A stretch of 64,000 bases of DNA from Limnoperna fortunei (GCA_944474755.1 OX104112.1:57455176-57519175), one strand, 5' to 3'. Shown: positions 9,401 through 21,422, numbered from the stretch's first letter. Numbers and translations: made by a program. Notes: a model not told the origin generated them from the sequence alone.

Positions 9401-10061
9401 TAAGTTTGGTCTATATGTATCTTTTTTTAGAAAGTTCCAATTGAAAATATTTCCGCCCACACATTATTTTCTATGCAGTGGAATCGGGAGTGTTTTAAAC
9501 ATTATTCATCCCATTTACTTAAGTTATTTATTGTTTTTTAACTTGTTCTCGTCCTGAACATGCTTGCTAATTGAATGTTCGGCCTTATGAGAATCAATAG
9601 AGCTTCCTTTGATAATCTTGAAAAGATTTAAAAGTAGAGAAAAATTTAGACATTCCACGTCATTACTATATACACATCGTGACACTTTGTAGCCTGTGAA
9701 TATAAATAATATCTTTTTTCAGTTTGTTTGTATCAATAGTTATATACTTTTATATAAATTCTACATATTTCATTTAGCTTAAGCTGTTTCAAAACAAAAA
9801 AATTTATTTTTATATATTACGTCTATACATGTATTGGTACATATAGACTTAAATCTATATACATTGTAATACAAAACTATCAGATTTATATATTCTTGAT
9901 CGAATTCACAGACATTATATATTCCAGTTATTTACCTCATATCTCTTTATGTTATTTACCTTAGAAAAATATTATTTATAATATTGGGAAGTAAACAAAT
10001 TCGATATGAATCATTTAAAAAAGATTTAAAGCATTAAATTTCGATTTCGAATTCGTGACTT

Positions 10062-10103
10062 TAAATTTTCAAATATATATTTTTAGCCGAATAAATGGAA
10101 ATT
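10062..10103 (+). repeat. 42-bp direct repeat, copy 2
   Basis: Perfect copy of 9359-9400 in the same orientation. It includes the segment tagccgaataaatggaaatt. Confidence 0.8.
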
Positions 10104-10424
10104 GTGTATATTTATCTGCTTATTAAGAAATTTCAGGAAAAATTTTACAGGGAAATTGAAAATTTCTTGTTTTCCATTTCCTGTATGGGATATATGGTGT
10201 ATTGTTATACGTGTTTAGGATCAGATTAAGAGAAAATGCGCTTTTTATCGGTAAGTGAAAATGTCTACTAAGATTTTATAAAACGTCACACACCGCAAGT
10301 CTCATGCGGTGCATATTTAATACAAGTGTAAAATATAATTTCTTTATTTGAAGTTAATTAAACTATGCACAATTAGAAAATAAAAGCATTAGCTATATTT
10401 TTATATTTAAGGGCATTGTCTAGC

Positions 10425-12420
10425 ATGTACGGCCACATGGCCACCACAGAAGACCAGTTTCCTGAGGTGAGTATACAGAACGGCACTTTAACATGCTCAA
10501 AAGAATTGGGTTCTTCTAAGTGTTTCTAGTGCTGGTCTACAGAGCGGCTAATGTTTTGGATAAGGAAAAATTCTCTGCATGGTTGAGGGATTTTATAATA
10601 CGGAAAGCCTCGCTGCGAAAAATAGTAGTTAACGTGTTTTGCGATCGCCATGCTTCTTGCACGATAAAAATACCTATTGTATTGTCGAAAAAAAGGTGAC
10701 GCATTATAGCCGCAACTAAATGCATTATTCAAACAATAAATATTATTTAAAAAAACTTATCAATGTTAATTATTAAGTCGTAAACAGATTTATTACATGA
10801 ATCGAATTTTGCGTTTTTTCATTGGTCTAAAAACAACTTTCGGATCGCGATAAATCGCAACAGTACTAAAATTACATTAAACTATGGAAAGTTTTGTCCG
10901 CTGCACAATTCCACTGCACAGTAGTCAAGCGGAACCCAATACTGACCTGTTTTTTTACCAGTTCAAGCCTGTTTTTCAAGACTAATAAAAAAAACTATAA
11001 ATTTCAATTTCATATGTAATTATAAAATATACCGTAAACAAAATAAAGAATAAAATTATTGCTTAATTAATACTTTTCAATATTTGAAAAATGATGAAAC
11101 TGGAATTTAAGGATTATCAGTAAATCAATATCAAAATGCAGTATTAAAAACATTAAGGGTAACCAGCATTACAATTGCAAAATGCAAGCATCCTCTGTTT
11201 TTCTGATAAAGTAAGGTGATTTTATTCATTAATAAAATAATAACCGACTTTGATATACGGTCGCTTTCAGGGTTTCTAAAGCCTCAAATATGTATATTCA
11301 CCTCGCCTAGCGGCACGGTAAATATTACATTTTTACTGGCAGATAAATCCCGATTGCGACCTATATCAAAGTCATTAATTGTATAATATTATATATATTT
11401 GTCATATACACTCGAATGCGAATTTAACTATTTAAAAACATTTGTACGCATGTCTTAAACTCTAAAGCAATTAGAGAGGTAAAACATAAAAAGAGTATCT
11501 TTCTTAGAAATAACCATAACAAATAGCAAAGCATTAAGATCAAATTTGTATTTATGTACTAGTGTCAAAAGGTTGTTCACATAAATTACATTGTAATCGT
11601 ATTTAAGTGTAATTTTGGCACTGGGTTTCAATTAAGCAACAGACAAACAAATTAACAGTGTATAGTAGTTTCTGTGAGATACATAACAAGTTGGTGTTTC
11701 TCAAGACTCAGTATTAGACCCAATTTGATTTTTGATTACTTTGCTCGATTATTTGCAGGTGCTGCCTCACATTCAAAAACTATTACAGTTGGGTTATATT
11801 GGAGATGCCTCTACAAATCATAATCGATTTGATCGAGGAATTTTAAGAAGTTGTGAGTGTTCAATATATAATAAGCTTACTTTTTACATCTTAAAGCTCT
11901 AACTCCTTCTATTATCTTAATAATTTTTTTATTATTCTTTCACATATTCCGAGAATTATGTCATTCCAAATTATCGATTAAGTCTTTTTAACTCCAAGTT
12001 TTTTCCCGCAACGCATTGTCTTAAATTGACTTTGTAAAAATGAATCATTAACACAGTTTTAACTCATGTTAGACAGTTCGGATCACCGAAAGTTTACTGT
12101 GCGGCAGCCGTAACGAATCTTAACTGTTCTACAGTTATTTTCCGTAGTGCACTAATACTGGACATTCCGTTTGTATTTGGACTCTTGTTTACTGTGTAAT
12201 CTGTTGCTTATTACATTTGTTTAATATAAAAGTTTAAATTTACCATCTCAGTTATCTCTCACATCCACTAGCTAGTTTCCCCAATACGTAAGTTAGATTT
12301 GCTCGAAACAATTAGCACGTCAATTTTTAACTATTTCCATATTTAGGTATCTTTAGATATGTCGCTGTAGATGTCAGTCCAATAGTCTATATAGCTCCAA
12401 AAGACGACCAGTTTAATGTC
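10425..12420 (+). CDS. Possible short spliced gene, unknown function (exons 10425-10466, 11759-11852, 12347-12420)
   Basis: Three short exons join in one frame across two introns. Exon 1 begins with ATG at 10425 and ends CCTGAG|GTGAGT at 10466. Exon 2 opens after TTTGCAG (11759) and ends AGT T|GTGAGT at 11852. Exon 3 opens after ATTTAG (12347) and ends AATGTC|GTAAGT at 12420. Intron phases are 0, then 1, then 0, and they agree at every join. They give 70 residues starting MYGHMATTEDQFPE and ending VYIAPKDDQFNV. Three canonical donors plus phase agreement are the evidence; I do not recognise the protein. A downstream 9-nt microexon (17967-17975) and a short terminal exon (19359-19391) could complete it in phase 0, but these are weaker. 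An alternative is a decayed or non-coding transcript. Neighbouring DNA is all repeats, with no known partner gene. Confidence 0.4.
10510..10735 (-). repeat. Dispersed repeat family A, copy (minus)
   Basis: Shares a conserved core with 22385-22830: both can be read as a peptide with FYRARS or LYRARS, KHV and a downstream GFPYY. This shows common ancestry of the DNA, not a gene. It lies in the intron between exons 1 and 2 of the possible short gene. It is probably a SINE-like or MITE-like repeat. Confidence 0.55.
10790..11385 (-). repeat. Dispersed repeat family B, copy (minus)
   Basis: Matches 57905-58275 in opposite orientation over several blocks: gatcgcgataaatcgcaac, gtccgctgcaca, gcatcctctgtttttctga, and the pair tttgatatacggtcgc / gcgacctatatcaaagtc. 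The last two blocks are inverted with respect to each other, so the element has an internal foldback arm. It is non-coding and probably a non-autonomous transposon. Confidence 0.6.
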
Positions 12421-12639
12421 GTAAGTATTAAAGTTAAGCCTTTCTTGTCGCTCAAGAGACCATACGTATTACGCAAACAACCATGCCTGTCTTATCGGAC
12501 CTACATTTGTGACATCTATATTTAAAAAAGCAACTGTCTTCTGAGACCACTATTACGTTCTCCCTTGAGTATCTTTAAAAGGGATTTTGTCAGCCTTCCA
12601 TATTATGACTATTCAAATATTGTGACATAGTAAAGTATT

Positions 12640-12855
12640 CCTTTTCTATATTTAAATTAGTAAACTTGTCACAAATTCGTAATATTTGGAATTATAACTA
12701 TAAATTATTCGTGAACGTGATTACGCTAAAAAGTAAACTATACGATGAGCGTGATGACTTCTTTTACAAATGTGAACTTTCCGTTCATTTATATCAATAA
12801 TCCTTTTCCTGATCTCTGAGGTATGGTGTTCTCGTCAAAAGTATGATTCAAAATA
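12640..12855 (+). pseudogene. Reverse-transcriptase remnant, copy 1
   Basis: A short block reads KLYDERDDFFYKCELSVHLYQ and matches the segment KLYDKRDDF of a retroelement RT family that occurs twice more in this window (16860-17110 and 18461-19101). Stops and length loss show it is dead. Exact edges are unclear. Confidence 0.5.
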
Positions 12856-12870
12856 TCATCACAAATTACA

Positions 12871-12989
12871 CACTCAAAAAATTAAATTGCGCACTCAAAA
12901 TTAAAATATGCACTCAAAATTTCACGAAAACACACTCAAAAGGTAGATTGGAATTACACACTCAAAATTTTTATTCATGCACTCAAAAC
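12871..12989 (+). repeat. Six phased CACTCAAAA motifs
   Basis: CACTCAAAA starts at 12871, 12892, 12911, 12933, 12959 and 12980, with spacings of 21, 19, 22, 26 and 21 bp. The bases between copies are not conserved, so this is not a simple tandem repeat. Spacing near two helical turns puts most copies on one face of the helix. Function unknown. Confidence 0.7.
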
Positions 12990-13140
12990 TGAAAATTACG
13001 CCAGTGACTCATCAGTTCTGAAAATTCAATCCATTAAAGCCGAAACTGATGTATGTAATATTGTTACAGATTCATGCTGAGATTGAAAAACAAGATTGAA
13101 GTTAATATCCCTTTAAAAGTTTGTACTTACCGCATGATGA

Positions 13141-13230
13141 AATGTTCCAACGATGCAAGGGGTAGAGCAATAAATATTGAACAGTAGTGATATCATACAA
13201 ACTCTACCCCTTGTACCGTTGAATATTCTA
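13141..13230. repeat. Foldback element, about 90 bp
   Basis: Inverted arms at 13141-13168 and 13201-13227 (ttccaacgatgcaaggggtagag against its complement) enclose about 32 bp. No coding potential. Probably a short foldback or MITE derivative. Confidence 0.65.
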
Positions 13231-14620
13231 TCTAAATTAATGCACATATAACTTCAAAGGAAACTAAGAAACCATTCCACAAAGAATTTTACAAAATAAT
13301 CTTTTAATTCGTAGATGAATAAGTTAAAATTTAGCAAAAGGAATATAAATTATGTACTATTAGGTGATTTGTGCTACAAAAGTGGAATGCCGAAGTCAAA
13401 GACACAATTCCAGCGTAAAAGACAAACAAGACAGTATACAAAAAAAAATTGAAAAATATAAGTTATCAAGGATATTTAGACTCTGAATTTTACTACTCTA
13501 GACGCGCGTTCCGTCTTTTTACGACTCATTTATGATGCTCAGGTAAGAAATGTTTGTAGGTCAAATAATTAGTGTTTTGGAGGGCGTTTGCCACCAATTT
13601 CAAAACGATAAGCCTAATCCAAAGAAGACCATCTTTCAAAGCAGTAAATGTGAAAAATGATTATCAATGAAAAGATCAATGACATTTTTCTAGCATTAAA
13701 GTCTGAAAACTAGGCTTGAGATACCCTTCCGGACAAACAGTCCACCACCAGAATGATCCACTGCTTCAAAAGTCTTCTAGTAAAATAAGAGACAGTTATA
13801 AATTTCACTTCGCACGTTTGCACTTAGCAGGACCCTTAAGTCCCACTCAATGTAAAGTATCGTATTTAAAGGTTTTGTACGCTTCCCATGCGGAATATGT
13901 AGCTTAAAATGTACTCGTCTGATACGTTTAAAAGCTAATGGTATCAATGTTTCGGGTCTACTGTATTACTTTATGAGTTGCTTAATTTAAGATTGTCATT
14001 TTACGAGAAAGAATTTATCAAATGTGTAAACGGCTAACATTTTACCACTTTGTCTAATGAATTGTAATTAACGGCAATAAATAAAAACTGATGTATACGG
14101 AAATCGCACTAAGACTTTCACTTTTTTGTAGTGGCATGAAGCATTTCAGTAAGATATACAGTATTTTCAGAACAGGTATTGTGAAAAGTAACACTAATTT
14201 CATTTGTTTATTAACTTTGTTCAAGAATTTGTATTCACGTAAAAGCTTCTTTATTACATTTTATATACAGAGGCACTGAATATCTCTAATATGTATATAT
14301 TATATATATATACGAATACGCCGGTTTTATACATAGTTTTCAACTGCAACGGAGCATTACATAACGTTAGCATTGATAATTTAAAGTATAATACCCTTCT
14401 TCTTAAATCCCTCAAATTCTAAATAATCTTGCTAGTCACGTAATTTCATCCAATTCTAATAGTGTTTGGCTTAATTTGTAGACGTATATAAGTCTTTGGT
14501 TTTTACCCTGTATTTCTTATGCTTCAGAAATCAACTGGATAGGTATATTATATGGTTGTCACAATATTTAGATGGCTACAAATTAAGCCCAACCCTGTTA
14601 GAATTAGATTTTAATACTGT
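13231..14620. other. Intergenic, no supported gene
   Basis: AT-rich sequence. Short frames such as 13716-13907 (63 codons) have no recognisable motif or splice context. A TATATA tract lies at about 14295-14310. I see nothing else. Confidence 0.4.
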
Positions 14621-14628
14621 CAAATTTT

Positions 14629-14730
14629 GTGCTCACCCTCAACGGGATTCGAAACTCGCACCGTTGTGACACGTTGGAACCCATTCGCCTGCATAATGTC
14701 CAGCGGTTTAAACCCTCAGCCAAATCTGCT
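14629..14730 (-). mobile_element. tRNA-derived SINE head, minus strand
   Basis: Read on the minus strand it has an A-box-like TGGCTGAGGG and, about 60 bp on, a B-box-like GTTTCGAATCCC, in tRNA order. There is no matching acceptor stem, so it is a SINE head or tRNA relic and not a tRNA gene. It abuts the long TA microsatellite at 14755. Confidence 0.5.
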
Positions 14731-14753
14731 GTATGTATGATATTGTCTATATT

Positions 14754-14859
<106 letters not shown>

Positions 14860-15077
14860 AAATTTAGTTACTGAATGAGACAGTAAAACCGGGAAGATGT
14901 ATTTTTGCCGGCACTAGCAGGATAACTAGTGAGCAGAAACTTTTACCTAATATAGACAAAATCATACTTTAAATTATTAATTAGAGAAGTCTCAAATACA
15001 GCACAATATTTTTACATGCACCTCCGTGGCATTCAGAACCATTCTAAGACTGAATTATGCTTTTAAATTTACAAAAG

Positions 15078-15700
15078 CTATTTCTGTCCTGAAATGGTCT
15101 GGAAAGCTGATGCAGCAAAGCAAAAGCTTTTCTTAACGTTTGTGCTGGCTTTAACCCAAGGTAATTCTGATACATTACTATACTTGAAAGTGTATTTATG
15201 CGATTTTAAAACGACATGTTCTTTGTGTGAATTAGCCATGTCATCATACACGAAACGCAGTCCCTTTTCCTGCACTTTTTCTAGTTTTTTTAGAATTTTT
15301 ACCATGCCAAGCCATTGGGCAAAAGTTAAAATTTGCTGAGGTTGAAAGTATGAAAAATTGTAAGTCTGGTGTGTTTTTTCAAGTACGGTCTCAAACGTTT
15401 GAGGATATTTAGCTTCTGGAATGCGTAAGAGCATACATTTCTAATATGAATATAAAGTTAAGTTTATAATCAATTTCAACACCCAAAAGTTTACCGCACT
15501 TTCACATGCTAAAGTAGCAGAGTGAATATTAATACATGGTCGTTTTTTTCAAATGTTTTTGCCAACTACTAAGACCTGAAGCTTATCTAGATTTGCCTGC
15601 ATTTGGTTAATTCTAAACCATTCGATAAGCTTCATTGACTTGTATTCCAATGAAGAAAATAATCAATTGTAGTCAATAGATTCGTGGGGAACATCTTTAT
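15078..15700 (-). pseudogene. Non-LTR retrotransposon remnant (3' end of RT region), minus strand
   Basis: A 118-codon minus frame (15078-15434) carries LEKVQEKGLRFVYDD, then YTFKYSN and KKSFCFAASAFQ. This is the order found at the C-terminus of many invertebrate non-LTR retrotransposon polyproteins (LEKIQERALRF, YSFRYxN, FAAAxLWN). Further upstream on the same strand (about 15585-15605) is MQANLDKLQ, equivalent to the usual MQANPDKFQ. Frameshifts and stops separate the blocks, so the copy is dead. The same family lies on the plus strand at 30340-32320. Confidence 0.7.
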
Positions 15701-16860
15701 AGATGTCAGCCCTACTACTTAGAATACCATTTACGTTTGATTTGTTGTTTACGATTGGTTTAATGCGATTTAATGATGAATGCTGAATAGCCCATTGGCC
15801 GATAATTTATCAAGCTGAATTTTGGGGGGGGGGGGGTGCAACGATCTTTGTTGGAACCACATCTACACCTGTATCTTTCTTAGTATTCATTTTATCTACA
15901 CTACTTTTTTTTTAAATCGAAAGTTGAAGTACATGAATTATCACTAATAACTAACATAATATGAGCTATACTTTGGTGTGTGGATTGATCATCTTCACTA
16001 TATCTTTGTTGTTACAGTAGCAAACAATGTGTTATACTCAGACATCATTCGTCATAAAAATCAAAAGTTAAATCACATAGTACTAATATGTTGTCATAAT
16101 TTACATAACATTTATCAAAATTTATAGTAAAGTTATCTGCAAATACTAGATCGGGGAAGGCCGGAGGGTTCATAATGCCTGTTATTTAGCATTTTTTAAC
16201 GGTTAAATCGAATTCTAAACTTATGTTTTGTAAGATCTTACATTCATAGTCTTGTCGTCTGCTAGATGCAAAGTCAGAGTTGGTCATCATAAGAGTTTCA
16301 CCTCCTTTGTCATCTCGGTTTCTTCTCAGTAGCTTCAGAGACATATAATTACATGTCTCTGGTAGCTTATACAAATGAACATAAACTATTATTAAAAGAT
16401 TGGTCAATTTTAGTTTCTGCTTTTATCAAAAGGTCGACTAATTTGTCTTGTAACGTAACAGTTCTTTCAGTTCATCAAACTTGTTTCTAATACGGTTAAT
16501 GAGGTATGCAGCAGTAACATTTCTAGGTTAATTTATACGTATATCCCTCAGGTTTGGAAATCCAAGATCTGGTCTCTTTGAAGAAAATAGATTAAAAGGA
16601 TTTTTCTGGGCACGTCTTTCGGAAAAGATTCGGTAAAGTGAAAGTTGTTGCAAGATTCATAAATCTAGGGATCATCAGACTGACTTATTCTAGTATATTA
16701 ACTCGTTTTAATATTTGCACATTTTATGTGCCACTGAAAATAACTAGCCTCACATAAAACGCCTATGGGATTTTTCGCCACTGCCTTGTAGGGGTTAACT
16801 TTGTCACTAATTTCCAACTTCCCAAAATTTGTAATTTTAAATCTATATTATTCATGTACG
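15701..16860. other. Intergenic, no supported gene
   Basis: Contains a G-run (about 15824-15837) and unrecognised short frames, for example 16186-16407 on the minus strand. No splice-supported exon was seen. Confidence 0.4.
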
Positions 16861-17110
16861 CTATATATATGGAACAAACTAAATTCTACGACGAGAGTGA
16901 TGACTTCTTTTACAAATGTAAACTTTCCGTTCATTTATATCAATAATCCCTTTCCTTAACTCTGGATTATGATGTTTACATTTCATTTCCCGTAGGTTAT
17001 GCTAGATCATGCGATCGTTATAAAGTTTTTCAAGGTCGTACGCTCCTGGTGAATAATGAGCTACTTAAAAAAAATGAATTTGTTTCATTAGATTCTTGAC
17101 TGATCAGTTT
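16860..17110 (+). pseudogene. Reverse-transcriptase remnant, copy 2
   Basis: Blocks YDESDDFFYKCKLSVHLYQ and, after one stop, DYDVYISFPVGYARSCDRYK match the consecutive RT-family segments KLYDKRDDF and YGVYISQLIRYARACGSYQ. The nucleotide sequence from about 16900 to 16960 is close to copy 1 at 12740-12800. It is broken by stops and at least one frameshift. Confidence 0.65.
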
Positions 17111-17570
17111 CCTAAATGTATTAGTACTTTCTGGAAGTTTTCAAGTCAGTTGAATTCTGACGTCAATGACAAGCTTCCAGCGTAATATACATACGCAGTA
17201 GACCAGACACAGAGATAAATAACATTCATCAGATATCGTGTATAAGTTATAAATTTTACGAAGCCAGACGCGCCTTTTAAGGAAGACCCACGTATTTCAA
17301 AATTTGCTCTCAAACTGACTATTATTATTTTATGGCAAAAAGCAAAATAAATAAAGCCATATATGTTTAGTACCAGAGAACATGTTCTAAGAGTTATGTG
17401 GATATGGACGTTAAATTGACCAATTACAAAGAATATGTTTAGTATTATATATTCTAAACAAGACGATTAGAGAAATCTACAACTGTGTATTATAATTTTA
17501 GTTTATAGACTATTATATACTCTATATGCACAGTTACATAAAAACAAAACAACCGTATATTTGCCAGAGC

Positions 17571-17883
17571 AACATCGTCGTAAGCCCACGTCCGGTAGCG
17601 TTCTCGCTTTGCTAACACTTACCGACCGTCGGCACACTTGTAGATATTTTCTCGTTTTCATGAACATTCATTAACTTTAAATAGCCAATGGGAACGACTT
17701 TTATTGGATAACATTATTTTGAATAGTTGTAAATGCATCGCTGGAAGTACAAGGGACCAATCAAACTAGGACATTAAATATTCATGAAAACGAGAAAATA
17801 TCTACAAGTTGCCCCCCCCCCCCCCCCCGTCCGTAAGTGGTAGCAAAGCGAGAACGCGACCAGACATGGGTTTCCGACGATGC
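17571..17883. mobile_element. MITE with about 90-bp terminal inverted repeats
   Basis: The left arm begins catcgtcg and the right arm ends cgacgatg. The arms stay complementary for about 90 bp, including gcgttctcgctttgct and gtagatattttctcgttttc. A C-run (about 17813-17828) interrupts the right arm. The flanks ccagagcaa and ccggagcaa are a possible 9-bp target duplication with one mismatch. No coding capacity; the mobilising transposase is not in this window. Confidence 0.75.
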
Positions 17884-17966
17884 CGGAGCAACGAAACAAC
17901 CATATTTTAACAATTATTTTTTTCTAGTGTCTTGTATAAAGAATACAGTATTTACTGTTTTCACAG

Positions 17967-17975
17967 GCACTGCAG
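17967..17975 (+). other. Candidate 9-nt microexon
   Basis: GCACTGCAG sits between a good acceptor (tactgttttcacag) and a consensus donor (gtaagt). In phase 0 it encodes Ala-Leu-Gln and could follow the 12347-12420 exon. Tiny exons are easily found by chance, so this is only a candidate. Confidence 0.25.
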
Positions 17976-18460
17976 GTAAGTGACCTGTAATTAACACTAC
18001 TGTAATTTTATATTTACTTTTTTGCTAATTTGTGTTAAAGTAAGAGCGTGTGTTTTACTTTTTATACAGAAACAATGGTTTGCTGTAAAATAATGCACTT
18101 GATTCATTACAAAATTTTTACTCCTATTACTCATATCCAAGTAAAGCGTCGTTTCCATGTATTGATATTTAAGAAATTGTCTTAAATACGATTTTATATA
18201 AGTTATATAAGTTTATAAATTATTTATTTGGTCTTTCACTTGAACATTAAATCTTTCTATTAGCTTCGATTTCATTAAAATTCCAGGTCTCTCAGAGGGG
18301 TTAGTGTTCCTATTTGCTTATGAATGTTTTGTAAATGTTGCTTGTTGTGTTTCTGAATTTGTTTTCATGATTTTGTAACTTCGTTATTAGGTTTTGTTTT
18401 TATTGCGATTGAAACAAATACTTATCTGGATTAGGTCATGACAAATAATATTTTCTAAAG

Positions 18461-19101
18461 GACAGACTCTCTTGCTGACTTGTTTCTCTATACATTTGAA
18501 GCGGATTTTATACAAGGGCTTCTTAGAGACAATGACAAAAGATTTGACCTCTCCTACAATTTCACGTTCCGGTATAATGATGACGTGTTTTCATTGAATA
18601 ATCCAAATTGATCGCATCTACTCCATTGAGCTTTGAATAAGGGACGCCACAGAGACCGCTAGGTTTGTCTAATACCTTGACATACATCCAGAAATTGACA
18701 AAGACGGTTGAAAACCAAAATTTACGACAAAAGGAATGATTTTCATTTTTCTACTGTACATCTTCTGGTTTTGTGCGGTAACATTTCCGCACCTATATAT
18801 TGTTCCATTAATCAGGTACTCTAGACTGTATTTCCTACACAGATTTACTCGACAGAAGTTATCTGCTGACAGAAAAGCTTCTTAACCAAGCGTTCACTGG
18901 GGCAAGATTGAAGTCAAAACTACTGAATAACTATGTCACAAATGACCATTTATTTGTTCCGTTTGTAACAACCTCCCTTCCCTCTTACAGAATCATGACT
19001 ATCTTCGGAAATGACTTATTACCGGATTTTAACCTGAGTGATACGACTGATGTCACGCTTAGAGCAGGATTTTCTTACCTTCTGGAGAGCCTGGACTAAC
19101 C
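18461..19101 (+). pseudogene. Reverse-transcriptase remnant, copy 3 (longest)
   Basis: Successive blocks in shifting frames read DLFLYTFEADFIQGLLRDND, FTFRYNDDVFSLNN (a YxDD-type catalytic box), IELEIRDATETA, YDKRNDFHF, and then, in the frame ending at 19099, DLLDRSYLLTEKLLNQAF and ARLKSKLLNNYV. This follows the order of an uncharacterised retroelement RT family with the YIDDVLSLNN box that I associate, without certainty, with Penelope-like elements. The last open part (18908-19099) ends in TAA and may include an unrelated C-terminal tail. Several frameshifts and stops show it is dead. Confidence 0.7.
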
Positions 19102-19358
19102 CCCAGTTTAGTGGGGTTCGTGGTACTCAATTTTTACTTTTTGTTTTGTGTGTCTGTTTGTTTTGTTGTTGCTCCTTGTAAAATTGTGGTTTCACTTTGA
19201 TGCTGCTTGATACCTTCGATTCCTTTTTCTTCTTTATATATTTTACCTTTAGATAGGAATTTTTAATCAAAGCGATCACAAGAGTTAAATTTTAAAATAT
19301 TACACGAAATATTTAGTAATTACATAACTTAAGACTTAGTCGTTTATTTTCTTTTCAG

Positions 19359-19391
19359 GGGAACGAATGGAGTCTGTGTTCAACGCATTGA
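19359..19391 (+). other. Candidate terminal exon of the short unknown gene
   Basis: A strong acceptor (tttattttcttttcag) precedes 19359. In phase 0 the frame reads GNEWSLCSTH then TGA. It could end the possible gene at 10425-12420 through the microexon, but the join is speculative. Confidence 0.2.
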
Positions 19392-21303
19392 TGACTTTGG
19401 CTAATTTTCGGGAACCATTTTTTGAATGATCTATTGTGTCTTATAAAATTATCGTATTAACAATTTATTTGTTAAATGCTTAACGAGGCTCAGGACACAT
19501 ACACTAACGTTAATTTTTTTATAATTTTTTTCAAATTTACAATAGTGTTTATATTGGAAATTATCATTAAAAAAAAATTTTGTACTTATTGCAGAGTGGT
19601 AAAGCAATATTCCAATTTTTTTTTTAGATTGTACAGAAAATATTAAAAACACAATAACCTGTTGACAAAAACGTGTATAGTGTTTTTTAACAGTAGTTAT
19701 AATGTCGAGCATTCTATGAGAATAAAAAAAGTTTCTGTATTTTGCGGACAAAATTGCTTCCTGTCTCAAAATTGAATTTTTCATTATTTTGCATATACTT
19801 TTGTCGGTCTATTGATATCTCTGTATTTAAAGCATTATTAATTTTAAATGATAGTACATGTATTGGTTTATGTCTATGCGATATTCCATCATTTTCAGAA
19901 TACTGACAAATTGTGTCCCGAGCCCCATTAAGTCGCTTGGCTTTTCAGAACTTACTTTTGCTATTCTTGTAATGTATAGATGTTTCTCATACAAAGAACA
20001 TTCATCGTTTCAAGTGCATGGTAGAATCTACTTTAAATTTTAAAATGACAAAAGTGAATGATAATTATGATTATTCAGAAGCATAAATATGTCCTTGTAT
20101 CCACAGTGATAAGAGATATAGAAAACATATGGTAAATGTTCTGTTTTAATGAGGAAAAGCAATATCTTTGCATTTAGAATGTAAACAGTTAACAGTTTCT
20201 TTTTCTCAAGAATTGTATAGATCTTTATATAAAAACAAAACAATTTGTCCCAGTATTTAAATTTTTGTAAAACTATTATTGCTTTTACTAATGTCTATGT
20301 GAAAGACATAAAAGATCACGTTTCACAGACTGCATCATTTTGCAGTCTGGCCTTTCCTTTCTTTTTTTTTTAAATTTAATTTTATTTTATTTTTGCTCCA
20401 GTTAAATTTAGCTGAAAGCCTAAGAATTTTGAATGTTTATAATAAATTGAATAATATTTGGTTCTTCCGTAATCTATCTCTCATGCAACTTTGACAAAAA
20501 TGGAGTCTGGTTTTTATATTGACGTGTGTCCAAATCAAAAACTATTAGTATTTTCTTAAAGCATTATTTATACAATTGTAAATAAAATAATGAATTGACA
20601 TATCGTTTGGTTGTTTTTTTAAACCTTTGAACCGTGTTTGGAGTATACAATTTGAATTACATTATGACCACTAAACATGTTTACTTTGGAACTTCTATGC
20701 ATTACCAAAAGCACAATGGTAACATAACAACATCCGTGTTTAATGTTCTTTTTCCGGCGTTCTGATTGGATGTTGGATAATGGAACGTCTATAGTATATC
20801 GCGACGTTAAAGCACCTCGTTAAAGCTATCGGTCCACGGAAGAAATAGGTACTTTAATGCCCGTTTGGAAAAGATAGTTTGATCTTGCACTCGAAATTTC
20901 GTGGAAGATCACAAAGTCTTTCCCAAAAACGTATGTAAGAACTTATTAATCTTGACAGGGCTTTTCGGTCGAGAGCGTCAAGTTAATGACAGTTTACTTC
21001 TGCTATGCAAAACTAGTACACTTATAGTTAGTATATGATCAGATGTAACAACTATAAAAAAAACAAGTAATGTTTGTTTTCCCAAAACATAATAGCATTA
21101 TAAAAATAGCTTATTTAGCTAAATAATTTTAAAACAATCTCTAAAATTATTATGGTTAGACAAGATTAATACGTTCACAAACTACTAACTCGCGTAAAGC
21201 TATCTAGTTGTTACAAGTTATGTCGCAATTACGAGATAAATAGTGAAATAGTTATATCGTAATAACCAGATAGTTATCTCGTTATTTAAGGATTACATTC
21301 AAA
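19392..21303. other. Intergenic, no supported gene
   Basis: AT-rich with scattered short frames and no recognised motif. A minus frame at 19449-19784 (111 codons) is low-complexity and unrecognised. No repeat shared with the rest of the window was noticed. Confidence 0.4.
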
Positions 21304-21422
21304 AATATTTTCTCCATCGAGGGATAACAAAATTCCATTTTGCACATTGTATAATCCGCGTAGAGGATTATATTAAATGCGCACAACGGAAATTTGGTTA
21401 TCCCTCGACGGAGAACATATTG
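21304..21422. mobile_element. Foldback MITE, about 120 bp
   Basis: Two arms of about 55 bp with only a few bases of loop: the left starts aatattttctccatcgaggg, and the right is its imperfect complement ending gacggagaacatatt. The whole element is one hairpin. No coding content. Confidence 0.75.

Larger units (their letters stand above)
8476..10424. other. Intergenic, AT-rich; two inverted CCAAT boxes and a 42-bp direct repeat
   Basis: No gene is supported. ATTGG occurs at 8946-8950 and 8966-8970 (CCAAT on the minus strand, 20 bp apart), a spacing compatible with an NF-Y-type promoter reading toward the left. An 85-codon minus frame at 8789-9046 is unrecognised. A perfect 42-bp direct repeat lies at 9359-9400 and 10062-10103. 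Confidence 0.4.

Noticed and set aside
12871..12989. CRISPR-like short repeats
   Set aside because: 9-bp words with about 12-bp gaps do not match CRISPR dimensions, and the genome is eukaryotic.
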